From positions 793,280 through 857,279 of the forward strand of contig JAAOMT010000129.1 in the NCBI GenBank assembly GCA_016748015.1: a stretch of DNA of 64,000 bases, given 5' to 3'. The notes below the pieces were generated by a model. It worked only from the letters and a program-made list of their open reading frames with translations, was not told the origin of the DNA and did not search any database. The DNA comes from Geosiphon pyriformis (Eukaryota; Glomeromycota; Glomeromycetes; Archaeosporales; Geosiphonaceae). A program made the position numbers and the translations under genes. Shown here piece after piece: positions 1 through 10,364 of the stretch. Positions within the stretch are counted from its first letter, which is position 1. The number at the start of each line of letters is the position of its first letter.

Positions 1-1099
1 CAGAATAGTAGTCATTGGTTTCCAATTGTCAGATTCATCTCAGAAGTTTGTTAAATCTTCCAAGATAGGTCATAACAGATTCAGATGTTTCTTATTTGAT
101 ATTGTGAAAGCGGTTTCTGAGAGTAATAAAGGTATTGTTGTTGGTGAATTGTTGTAGAAAAGCATCTTTAAATGCTTGCCAGTTTTCAAATGGTTCTTCT
201 AAATTTTCAAACCATTCTCCTGCTGTTCCTTAGAAAAAGTAGGGAATTGCTTTGAGCATTCTTGCTGCAATCCAACCATTTGCATCTCTTGCTTTTTGAA
301 CTTTGTCAAGCCATTTTTGGGAACTGGTATTATTGTCTTCACCAGTAAATTCTGGGATTTTTGCAATGTAAGCAGTTGCCATTTCTTCTTTGTTTTCTGG
401 AATTTCTTCTGGTTCTGATTTAGTTTCTTTACTTTCCAAGCTTTCTGAGTGATTACTTTCGTTTTTTTGTAAGTAATCAATGATATTGGCACTTGTTAAT
501 ATTGGTTCCTGCTGTTGAATAGGATTTCTATGTGACTGAAAATCTTCTGGTCTAGAGAAACGGCTAAGTGGTGAACTTAGTGTTTGTGGTTGAACAAGTG
601 AAATTGGAAATGGTGTAATAGAAAGTGGTAATTTGATATTGGTTCCTTGTTCAGGTGTTTGCAAGTGTTTGGCAGTTGTCTTTTGTAGTGTTGGAGTGTT
701 TGAAGTGGTTCTTGAGTATTGCTTCAATCTTTGTTTGCCTTTATTGCTTGTTTCTGTTTCTGATTCAAAGTCAAAAGAGTATTTAGACTGTACTGGGTAT
801 TTTTCTTCACAATACTTAATAATATTAAAATTAAGTTCTTGAAAGTAGGTAGCAAGTGTTTCACTGTTCAGGTCTTCTGTTCCCTAATGTGAATAATGCA
901 CTAAATTATTGTAGAGGTTGCTTCTAACTTCTGAAATGTTGTAGTTTCCAAAAAGATAATTGTTGATGCAGTTTTCAATGTATTGGTATACTGATTTCTT
1001 TACAATTTCAATTCCGTCTGGAATGTTGAATCTTTGCTTGCAGTGGGTGTAAATTGACTGGTAATACTCTAGAGTTGCTGTGTCTGGTGTGGTCGCCAC
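1..1099 (-). pseudogene. gag of truncated gypsy-like element (GyA copy 1)
   Basis: The reading frame starts at 1099 (MATTPDTATLEYYQ) and runs leftwards out of the window. It matches the better preserved gag at 33140-34210 almost base for base. A stop codon near 884 breaks it after about 71 codons, and an open stretch resumes at 727-230. Gag is the capsid-forming structural protein of LTR retroelements. The segment here is the N-terminal region plus the conserved block around the residues EWLDKVQKA of the other copy. It lies directly downstream of a primer-binding site and 5' LTR, so this is the 5' part of an element whose pol lies beyond the left edge. Translation as a functional protein is not expected. 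Confidence 0.85.
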
Positions 1100-1127
1100 T
1101 TTGAATTTGTTGTTGCTGTGTTATTTC

Positions 1128-1142
1128 CGTGGGAGAGCACCA
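1128..1142 (-). other. primer-binding site of GyA copy 1
   Basis: Read on the minus strand, TGGTGCTCTCCCACG begins two bases after the LTR end. The TGG start is what a tRNA CCA tail would pair with. The same motif follows the 5' LTR of the other GyA copy and of GyC. I did not identify the tRNA. Confidence 0.55.
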
Positions 1143-1144
1143 AA

Positions 1145-2115
1145 TGTTACCGGAGGTTTTGAGTCTCTTTTCTTAAATGTTAGTAATATTGATTTGTTGT
1201 GAATTCACGTTTTCAGGAAGTAGTTGAACCTCCAATAACTGAATTTATCTTTAAATTATCTCCTATAATTTAAACTGCTGGGCTTATAAGTGGAATGGCC
1301 AATTTCTTGCCAGTTACTTATGTAGTTACATTGTAGTAAATGTCAACTCTTTCCCAGGAATTGCTCGTCTGGAAGCTCACTAAAAATGTGTAGTTACTTT
1401 GCTGTGAAAGTCAACTCTTCTACAGAAATCTCATCTGTAGACTACCCTAATGATTGTAATAAGAAAATAAAAAAAAAATAAAAAAAAAGTAAAAAAAATA
1501 GAATTTTGTCAAGAGAAACATTTTCTATCCAGGCCTGGAGTTACTAACAGTTTACTGAAATTGGTAGCTAATCAATTTCAAAACGTTAGTTGGGTTTTGG
1601 GGATTTTCCAAGTGCAATAATTAAAGAATTTGGTTTTTCGAATTATTTGATATTTATTTCTTTTTGTGTGTATAGGAATGGTTCTAAGTGGTAAATCTAA
1701 AGTAAGATATATTTTCCAGAAGAGAAAAGCTCTTCTTTTATACAACTTGTTGTAGTACTAGTTTATGAACTTGCACTTTTTTCTCTTTGCCCAAATTCCG
1801 GCAAACTAAAGATACATTTTGATGAACTACAAGTTATTTCGCTAAACTATTGATTAATTTGGGTGAACTATTCATAATTTCGACGAATTTCTGTAAATTT
1901 CGGTGAATTTTTGAATGTTACAAAGTTCAGGGTATTGTGTAATTTGATCATCTTACTTTTTGTTATACTAATTAGATTATTTTACTTGAATCATGATATG
2001 TGATAATTGATTAAATAATAAATGATAATTTGAAATGATATTAATATACTAATGAATTATAGGAATTATAAAAGTAATTTCATGCTAATTAATAGCTAAA
2101 ATTCTACTGGTAACA
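1145..2115 (-). repeat. 5' LTR of GyA copy 1
   Basis: A 971-bp long terminal repeat that starts TGTTAC and ends GTAACA on the plus strand, a 6-bp inverted terminal repeat. It aligns along its length with the LTRs at 25688-26659 and 34256-35145. Because gag is on the minus strand, this right-hand LTR is the promoter-bearing 5' LTR. It sits inside the left LTR of GyC; the base run following it (ATGC) would be one half of the target duplication, the other half being outside the window. Confidence 0.85.
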
Positions 2116-2647
2116 ATGCTTAATTTTTTTAATCAATTTAGTAAATAACAAAAGAAAATAAAAGAAAATAAAGAAAATAAAATAAAATAAAATAAGAAAT
2201 ATGTGTTCTGTCAATAGCCATAATCAAGAGCTATTGTACCAGCAAGTTAAATAGTGAATAATAACATAGATTTAAGGATAATAGATTATTTCATTAATAT
2301 GAAAGTGATTTCACTTCAAGTTATAGTATTTTATCTTTTGAAGAAAAAGTATTTAATAATTATGACCTGCAAGTTTAATTGACTTTAAGAGTCCTACTGA
2401 CTCTTAGTCTTCTTGACTTTAAGCCTAATTGACTAATTTTCTAGCTTTTGATACTACTGCTATATATACATAAATTTATGTTCTATAAGATTGTTTACAT
2501 TTTCAAGTAATGTGCTATGATTTCTTGAGCAATGTGCCCTAATTTTCTAATATTGCTCCACATTGCTAAGCAATGTGTTCATGTGCTAACTACTACTTTC
2601 TTATTGATCTACTATTTTCTATATCTGTTTTTTTTTTATGAGTAACA
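2116..2647 (-). repeat. left (3') LTR of GyC, right-hand part
   Basis: This segment aligns with 5387-5978 of the right GyC LTR, from the stretch reading TTTAGTAAATAACAAAA to the terminal GAGTAACA. Its left part was displaced by the GyA insertion and lies outside the window. A polypurine tract follows it directly on the internal side (plus strand ttatctcctccttttaat), as expected for the 3' LTR of a minus-strand element. Confidence 0.75.
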
Positions 2648-2782
2648 TTATCTCCTCCTTTTAATATTGAGCTCTGTCAAAATCTTCTAAATCTTTTTTT
2701 TGTATCAATGTTGTTGTTGTAATTTCTATTGCTATTTGTAAATCTAATTTTATATGTAACTGGGATTTTTAACTATAGTGGT

Positions 2783-3193
2783 CTATCCAGAATATCCATA
2801 TTCAAATCTTGCATCTGTATTATGTGCATGTTCAAACATAATGCCCTCATTATTATTACTGAATTTAGTTAATTCTTGCTTTATTGTAAGATTTAAAAGT
2901 GTGATATATTGTTTGGTATTTAAAGCAAAGTTTGAATTGTTGTTGTCATTAGCAGAGTTTGAATTGTTGTTGTCATTAGCAGAGTTTGAATCATTGTTGT
3001 TATCAGTGGAGTTTGAATTATTGTTATCAGTAGAGTTTGAATTGTTGTTGTCATCAGTGGAGTTTGAATCATTGCTGTTATTAGTGGAGTTTGAATTGTT
3101 GCTGTTATTAGCAGAGTTTGAATTGGGATTAAGTTTTAATTCTGATTTCCATTTGTTCTTGCTAATTGGCTCTTCTTTGAATATATAACACAT
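2783..3193 (-). pseudogene. pol fragment of GyC: Ser/Asn repeat plus dUTPase start
   Basis: The minus-strand frame reads a short lead, then a repeat of Ser-Asn-Ser with Asn/Asp runs (about residues 20-100), and ends HNTDARFEYGYSG. That last part matches the beginning of the dUTPase-like region of GyB (HNTDAEFDLRYSEK at 36560). In GyB the same position before the dUTPase is also Asn/Ser rich but shorter, so the repeat has grown here by copying of an 18-24 bp unit. The plus-strand frame over the same bases is a shadow of this repeat. Confidence 0.6.
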
Positions 3194-3439
3194 AAGAGTG
3201 GATTGTAACTATGTCTCAATATTTTGACTCAGGATTGTCAAGTGAGTTTTGCTAATTTATTGGTATTTTGAAAATTAAGTTTTATTGGACTATTGGAGGT
3301 AAGTTTCTTTGTATGATAGTGGTATTTGGAATTTATCAGACTTTGAATGTTTGGGTTTTTAAATAATTCCCAGAGTTTGAATTGCTAGAGATTTAACGAG
3401 TTTTATCAATGATAAGTTTCTTTGTATGATAGTAGAGTT

Positions 3440-4060
3440 AGAATTTATTGAGTTTCAAATGTTTGGGGTTTTTTTTTTGAATGATTGGTTCTTGAATAAT
3501 TAGAGTTTTAATAAGTTTATCAAAGGTAAGTTTCAAATGTTCAGGGTTTTAATGATTGAGTTTTGAATAAATAGAGTTTTAATTTAATGAGTTTTAATGA
3601 ATTTATCAATGGTAATTTTTGAATGTTTGGGGTTTTTAATAATCAGGTCTTGAATAATTGGAGTTTTAATTTAACGAATTTTTAAGAAATTTATCAAGAA
3701 TAAGTTTCGAATATTTGGAGTTTTAATAATTGGGTTTTAAATAAATGGAGTTTTAATTTAATGAGTTTTAACAAATTTATTAACAGTAATTTTCAAATGT
3801 TCAGGGTTTTTAACAATTGGGTCTTGAATAATTGAAATTTTAATTTAACAAGTTTTTAAAGAATTTATCAAGAGTAAGTTTCGAATGTTCAGAGTTTTAA
3901 TGATCAGGTTTTAAATAAATGGAATTTTAATTTAATGAGTTTTAATGAATTTATCAATGATAATTTTTGAATGTTTGGAGTTTTTAATGATCAGGTCTTG
4001 AATAATTGGAGTTTTAATTTTAATGAATTTATTAATGGTAATAGTAAAATAAAGATTTTG
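3440..4060. repeat. 174-bp dimeric tandem repeat
   Basis: A repeated block built on phrases such as gaatgtttggggttttta and ttgaataattggagtttta. The landmark aatgt recurs at 3622, 3796 and 3970, an exact spacing of 174 bp. An intermediate copy at 3710 divides each unit into two related halves of about 87 bp, giving a dimeric higher-order structure. More diverged copies extend left to about 3300. It lies in the GyC leader, where gag should be. Confidence 0.7.
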
Positions 4061-4149
4061 CAAATTCTAAGTGATTTTTTCTTGGTTTTTCTTGGTCTGC
4101 CACTTTCTTATATGGTTGTTGTTGGTACTGGTTCTCTGTTAGATTATAC

Positions 4150-4165
4150 CTCACAGAGAGCACCA
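4150..4165 (-). other. primer-binding site of GyC
   Basis: Minus-strand TGGTGCTCTCTGTGAG starts two bases inside the right LTR. It shares its first 11 bases with the GyA site. Confidence 0.5.
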
Positions 4166-4167
4166 AA

Positions 4168-5978
4168 TGTTACAGATAATTATTTGGAGTCTCAAAACAA
4201 ATAACAAACTCATAACTTGGTATTCAATTGATGGTTGATAATAGTTTCTAAAGGTTTTGGTTATCTGAAGGTTTTGATGAAATCTTTTGTATAATAGACA
4301 GAGATTTTAATGTGGTTTTCTTTTAATGGAGTTTCAAGTGTCAACTTGCAAGTTAAAATAGTTGTTGTCTGTCACTTCCTAGAATCATAATTTTGTCAAT
4401 TTTTTTCTCGGCATGGTGGCCAACAATCTCCTGGTAAGCTATTCTCAAATCTGAGTGTCTATCCTTATTCCTGGTGTTACGGGATAGTCTTCTTGTTATA
4501 TTTAATTGCCAATATCCCATTTTAATTGCAATCAGTCTTTCATGAATTCTTCAATTCTATTTGTGTGATAATGTCACTGTTATACTGAAGGCTTTCTTTT
4601 TAATGTTGCAATATAAGTTATTCCTCAATTCCTGATTGTTGTGTGTGTTTATGTACTCCTTTTCAGAGGCTGAACTGAAATCTACCCACTGTCTGGGGTC
4701 TTTTCTGAGGCTATCCTTGCAATTGTCTAATGTGTTTCTCTAATCTAAAAATACAGAATGTTAATGGTCTTTAGCACTTTTCCTAATTTTTACAATAAAG
4801 CTTTTATCAATTAGTAACAATGTAAATAATCTTGATCAAGGATTATTCTTCTAAGAGATTCAGCTGATGAATAATAGTTTTATTCAATAAATAATACAAG
4901 TAAGTTTCTTAATACTTTGGGTTGTAATAATTCAGTTTTAAATATTCTTTTTCATTTCTTTTTGATTTAAAGGTTTTTTGGGATATTTAATTTGAAAGTA
5001 CGATTTAGTGGAGTTTGTTGGATAAAATTGGATCTATTGCTTCATAAGTTATGATTTTTATTGCTTGATTTTTTTTTCCCAATATTAAAGCTACTGTATA
5101 TATATATGTTTGTAGTTCTATGAGAAAACACATTGTAATACTTTCTTTTTAATATTTCAATCTGGTGTTTGCTGCTATCACCAGTTGGTATTGGCTGCTA
5201 TTGTGAACTGGTGCTTGCCACTATTGTGAGATGGTGTTTGCTACTATGTTAATCATTATCTTTTTAAGATTATTACTGTGCTATATTATGATTGAATAGT
5301 TTGTATTATTTTTATGATTTTTTTGCTAAATTCTTAAACCATAACACTAGGTTTTTTACCAGTGTTATATCCTGATGTTAGTAACTCAGCACTTAATTCT
5401 TTTAATCAATTTAGTAAATAACAAAAAAAAATAAAAGAAAATAAAGAAAATAAAATAAAATAAAATAAGAAATATGTGTCCTATTAATAGCTGTAATCAA
5501 GAACTATTGTGTTAACAGGTTAAGTAGTGGATAATAACATAGATTTAGGGATAATAAATAATTTTATTAATATGGAAGTGATTTCATTTCAAGTTATAAT
5601 ATTCTATCTTTTGAAAGAAAAGTATTTAATAATTATGACCTGTGAGTCTAATTGACTCTAAGAGTTTTATTAACTCTCAGTCTTCTTAACTTTAAGCCTA
5701 TTAACTAATTTTCTAGTTTCTGATACTACTGCTATATATACATAAATTTATGTTCTATGAGATTGTTCACATTTCTGAGCAATGTGTTATAATTTCTTAA
5801 ATAATGTTTATATTGCTGAGCAATATGCCCTAATTTTCTAATATTGCTTCACATTGCTAAGCAATGTGCTGTAATTTCTGATATTGCTCTACATTGCTAA
5901 GCAATGTGCTTATGTGCTAACTACTACTCTCTTATTGGTCTACTATTTTTTATATCTGTTTTTCTTTTATGAATAACA
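4168..5978 (-). repeat. right (5') LTR of GyC, interrupted by a solo LTR
   Basis: Begins TGTTACAGATAATTATT and ends GAATAACA. Its two outer parts (4168-4474 and 5347-5978) line up with the 0.85-kb GyB LTR in order, while the middle 872 bp are foreign (see the solo LTR). Without the insertion and one target copy the LTR is about 935 bp. The part from 5387 onward is the partner of 2116-2647. Confidence 0.75.
4475..5346. repeat. solo LTR inserted in the GyC LTR
   Basis: An 872-bp block that starts TGTTACGGGATAG and ends ACCATAACA, so it carries the same terminal inverted repeats as the other LTRs. It is flanked by CTGG on the left and CTAG on the right, a 4-bp target duplication with one G-to-A change. 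Removing it restores a continuous match to the GyB LTR around the phrase tttaccagt. It contains no coding sequence. A solo LTR arises by recombination between the two LTRs of a former full element. I do not find its parent family in the window. Confidence 0.65.
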
Positions 5979-6981
5979 GTGAATTAAATATTTTAATAGC
6001 AAAAAAAATAAAGTTCATAGATATTTGAGCATTTTTTTGTTTACAAAAGATTTTTTTTGATCAAGTATTACTAAAACACACTTGGACATAAAATTTTTTA
6101 CAAATTTGGTTCTAAGAAAAACTGTTTTTAATAAACAATTTTTGTATTTAGTATTTGTTGTTTTTTAGTCCATAATTAATTATAGACTATAATTTAATTA
6201 TATATTAATAAATGTATATAAAAAATATAACAAAATGCTGAAAAAAAAGTTAAAACTTATAACCAATTTATCTAAGAATTTTTTTAACAAAGCCATTTTT
6301 TATCTTGAATTGTATAATCTTAAAACATTCAATTAGATACAAGCCAAAAACTCACTTGCTAATTCAGTTATTTATGCCAATTTAAAAAACATTCTTGGCA
6401 ATTTGTTCAAACACAAAACTATAAATATACAAATAATTAGTTAAATGTCTTAGCAATCTTTAGTTTTCTAATTATGTTGTTAATTAATTCTATAAATTAT
6501 TTTTTGGCAGATATAATGACTATTCTGGCATCAAATAGTTTATTATTGAATAATAACTTATTTAATGTCTTTTAGACTGGTAATAGTGTTGCTATTGCAG
6601 ATATTTTAGAGTTGAAATAATATATAAGGATAGTAAGCTTGTTTAAGAAGTTTGATATTGTTTTTGTAAATTAGCTTTTGGACTATTATAATATATGTTT
6701 CACATAAAATACATTTTGTAAATAGAAAAAACTGGATTTTAGGGATCTAATTTTTGAATAGTTTGGTTTGCTGGCTGAATTTATTGAGAATAATAATTTA
6801 TATAGCAGTTGTACTTTAATATATTGTTTTACTTTCAATAGCTGTTTATATAATATTAACTTTGTTAAGAAATGTCTTTTAAAAAAAAAGGCTAATAAAA
6901 TAGTAGTTTATACAAATAAATTAATCAAAAATTTAGGCTTACAGTAATACTACTACTTATTTTTCAAACACTAATGTAAGT

Positions 6982-7221
6982 TTGAAAGTTAGAGTACAGA
7001 GTTTATTCTCTTCAACTTTTATAGAACTGCAGACTATTACTTTTGTTTTGGAGTATATTTTTGTATTTAGTTTGGTGGTATTGTTTATAAATAGTCAAGT
7101 ATTATTGAATATATGTGCTTCAATTACAAAAAATGTTAAACCAGATTTTTATAATAAATATTGGATAAAAAAAAAGTACATTTATCAAATTATTGTGTCA
7201 AAAAATCTGTTAATTAATTAA
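6982..7221 (+). pseudogene. RNase H relic of LINE-c
   Basis: The frame contains FIELQTITFVLEYIF, LFINSQVLLN and YNKYWIKKKYIYQII, which match TELQAIALALECVL, LFLDSQAALD and FRNQCWIKHCHILNV in LINE-a. The catalytic Glu of the ELQ motif is kept. The catalytic Asp of LDSQ has become Asn, so the enzyme would be dead even if it were translated. It is the best preserved part of this relic. Confidence 0.7.
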
Positions 7222-8194
7222 AATAAGATCAAAAATCATTTTGAAGTTGTTAACAATAAATATACAGATTTTTTTGTCAATGTTACTATCATGTCCAATT
7301 TTACACTACTTATTAAAGTATTATACCACTTTCTTATAGTGAAAGGCAAATTTGTTTTTAAAAATACCTGTTGCTTTATTAAAAGTCTGTTTGAGATTAT
7401 TAGTTTTGTTGATTGGAAATTTAAGTATGCAAATAATATTGTAAATAGATTTCTTTGCAATCTTTTTTATGTGTATTAAACTTTTAGTATATAATACTTT
7501 AATAGTCAAATTCAGTCTGGCTTTACAAGCTCTGTTTTTGTAGTACTGTATTTTTATTTTATAAAAGTCTTATATCACTAATTGTTTATGACCAAAAGAA
7601 AAAAATTATACAATCTGTATTATCTTAGTGTGTTATGTATTTGGTGTAGACTAATAAAAGACTCAAATCATATGTTTTTATGTATATACAATAATAATAC
7701 CAAAAAAGTTTTAATTTTAAATACTATTAGAAAATAAACTAGTTTGCTGGATATTTATGTTGCTAACTGTGTAATAATTTATTTTTTCATAAAACTGGGT
7801 TTTCTAATTGTTTATATATATTATTAGCTAAAGATTTTGTAATAAAAGATTGAATAACTGATACAGTAGAATTGTTGAGAGGTAAATTAGATAATAGTTT
7901 ATTAATTATTAATTTGGTTCAGCATTTTGCTAAGAATTACAGATCTGCTATATAGTTATTAACAGCCAAATTAAAAGCACATTATAAAAAACATAGTCTA
8001 TTATCACATAATGAATTTATAATTCTTGCTATGATTAGATTAGCTTTTTTGTGGTTCTGTAAAATAATTTATGATTTTGGAATCAAGTTGGATATTTATG
8101 TTTGTTTTGGTTTATATTTTTGGTTAACTATTATATAGTTTGGTTTTTTATATAGCTTTTTTGTAGTAGATAATTTAGATATATAGTGTTATCT

Positions 8195-8217
8195 TGATTA
8201 GTCTAAGTAACTGGTCA
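8195..8217 (+). other. LINE 3' hairpin, LINE-c
   Basis: TGATTAGTC and AACTGGTCA can pair over eight bases (G-U pairs allowed) around a TAAGT loop. The equivalent hairpin occurs near the 3' end of LINE-a, LINE-b and the half-LINE. It is followed by about 100 bases of conserved tail and an A-rich end near 8320. Confidence 0.55.
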
Positions 8218-8330
8218 TGTATAAAAAGAGCATGAGCTATACTTAATATAAGATCTTATATAATTATATGTACTTAAGTAGTAGTTGGGCTGTACTTATT
8301 AAAATTTAATAAAAACATAAAAAATACAAT

Positions 8331-10130
8331 CAGCTAAAAATAAAAAATAAAAAAATTATTAAGAAATTTATAAAAAAATATAATTAAAAATATTTGATTA
8401 ATTAAAATACTATTGTTAAGATTATATTTTTAATAATATAATTATTTTATTATTTGAATAATATTATAATAAAAACAAAGTTAAATAATAAAATTGATAA
8501 CTTATTTAGTAAAATAAAATAAAATATAAAATATGAATATATATATTTAAAAAATATAAAATAATAAGAAAATATAAGTATAAAAATATATTTAAAATAT
8601 TGATAACAAATATTTAAAACTTAAAAAAAAAATTGGCTTAATATAAAACTAATATTTTTTTAAATTAACAAAAAATTTATATATATAATTAAATTACTTT
8701 AGATCTATATATTATATTAAAACTATTTAAGTATATTAACTACTTATATATATTAAATTAATTAATTTAATTGTAAATTTATTCAACATATTATTTTTTA
8801 TAAATTATTAATTTAGATATTCAAATTTAAATAACTAAATTTAAAACTTAATTGTATATTAATAATATTATTTATAATTATAATTAATATAATTAAAAGT
8901 AAATCAATTAATTACATTTTTTAATAGTTGTTTTTGAATTGTTAAAATATTAAATTATATAAATAAAGATGTATAAGAATTTTAAAGTATAATAAAATCT
9001 GTTATTATTAAATTATATATACTAATTTTTAATTTTTATTAGTGTTTTTTGGTTTATTAAAATTTTTTGGTATCTAATTTAGTTAATAATTAAATTATAC
9101 TATATTTTTTTGTTGTAATTAAACTAATTGCTAATCTTTTATTTTTTATTTATTAGCAAATTTTGTTAAATTTAATAATATAAGTTTTTTTATTTAATTT
9201 TAATAATAATTTTTATAATATATACTTAACAAGAAAAAGTTATAGAATATTTTATATTTTTATTATTTTGTGTTTTATAAATAATAAAAATATAATTAAT
9301 AATATTTAATTCGTATTTTTTTATCAACATAAGATTTTTCGAATCTTTTTTTAATAAATATAAATATTTAAAAATCCAAAATTCCAAAAAAAAATCAAAA
9401 TAATTTTGAGTGTATTAAATTATTATTTTTTTAGAAGAAAAAAAATCTGTATATAAAATATTAAACCAATTTAATTGTTTTAAATTAATTATTTAAAATA
9501 TATTTTATTATAAATAAATTAATACTATTAAATTCATATTCAAAAATAGTAAACTTTCTTTTTTTAATAAAAAACTATCAAAATATTACAATAAACAATT
9601 AAAAAAATTAAAAAAGTATTTTTAAAGAAATTTAAGAAGATTTTAATAAAAAAAATCTTAAAATTTCAATAAAAACTATCAGTGTTTTTTTATACAAAAT
9701 TGGTTTTTACTTAAAAATTGCTTTAAAAAAATTATTATTAACTCAAATTCAACAAAAAAATCGATTTAATTAGTGTATTAAACATTTTTTTTGGATAATT
9801 AAAAAATAAAATAAAGTTATTTAAAGTAATAAATTAAGATTTTGTCTTTTTTTTAATAAATTTCAAAAAATATAAAGAAAAAAAAGAATAAGATTTAACA
9901 AAAAAAATATATTATTAATTATAAAACATATTGAAAAAAGAATTATAATTTAAAAAACTGGATTAGATTTTTTAATTTTAATAAAAAATATATTAAATTG
10001 GTTTAAATATATTAATCTTTTATAAAAATATTTATTATTATAAATTAATTATAAATATTATTTATTTCAATAAAATAATGATCTAATTTATACAGTTAGA
10101 AATATTAAGACTTGAATAGTTCAATTTATT
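8331..10130. other. AT island, no gene seen
   Basis: About 1.8 kb made almost only of A and T, with homopolymer and short direct repeats. I find no open frame of note, no RNA gene and no clear match to the other elements. It may be a fully decayed element, or an AT-rich target region for the LINEs that flank it. Confidence 0.5.
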
Positions 10131-10242
10131 TATTTATTTATTTTTTTTATTTGAGTTTAACAAGCAAGGCCCAACCACTATCTAATACAATATGACTATG
10201 TAGGATCTTAAATTAGATGTAGTTCATGCATTTTTTACATGT

Positions 10243-10263
10243 AACCAGCTATTCAAACCAGTT
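10243..10263 (-). other. LINE 3' hairpin, half-LINE
   Basis: On the minus strand AACTGGTT and AGCTGGTT pair over eight bases with three wobble pairs around a TGAAT loop. Position and shape equal those of the LINE hairpins although many stem bases differ. Confidence 0.5.
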
Positions 10264-10364
10264 CAGGCTATACTACATTGATGCACCAGAAGAAAACTTA
10301 CCCAAAAATAACATCTTTGAATAATCAAAAACAGAGTTGCACTACAAGAAACCAATCCAACCAG

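Larger units (their letters stand above)
2648..4167 (-). mobile_element. internal remnant of gypsy-like element GyC
   Basis: The interior between the two GyC LTRs is only about 1.5 kb, against about 8 kb in GyB, so most of gag and pol is deleted. What remains in minus-strand order from the right is a leader with the primer site, a decayed AT-rich tandem repeat, a low-complexity Ser/Asn stretch followed by the first motif of the dUTPase-like domain, and a short 3' end with the polypurine tract. The 3' end and the dUTPase motif resemble GyB closely, so GyC is a relative of GyB. It is a non-coding deletion derivative. Confidence 0.75.
5979..8330 (+). mobile_element. heavily AT-drifted LINE relic (LINE-c)
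   Basis: From at least 6720 the sequence matches the C-terminal pol of LINE-a and LINE-b in order. The stretch 6728-6785 corresponds to the Lys-Arg-Leu-Asp-Leu-His region before RNase H of LINE-b (46830), then follow an RNase H relic (6982-7221), the Cys-rich tail and the shared 3' hairpin (8195-8217) with an A-rich end. Most G and C bases have become A or T. The left part, 5979-6700, is too drifted for me to align; its left limit is set by the GyC LTR, so it may be 5'-truncated. Confidence 0.65.

Noticed and set aside
2778-3188. Plus-strand Leu/Glu-rich frame
   Set aside because: It is the complement of the Ser/Asn-coding repeat; homology to GyB is on the minus strand.
3440-4060. CRISPR-like array
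   Set aside because: The units are contiguous and diverged without spacers, and the genome is eukaryotic.
8331-10130. Mitochondrial insertion or replication origin in the AT island
   Set aside because: No mitochondrial gene or origin motif is recognisable; composition alone is not evidence.
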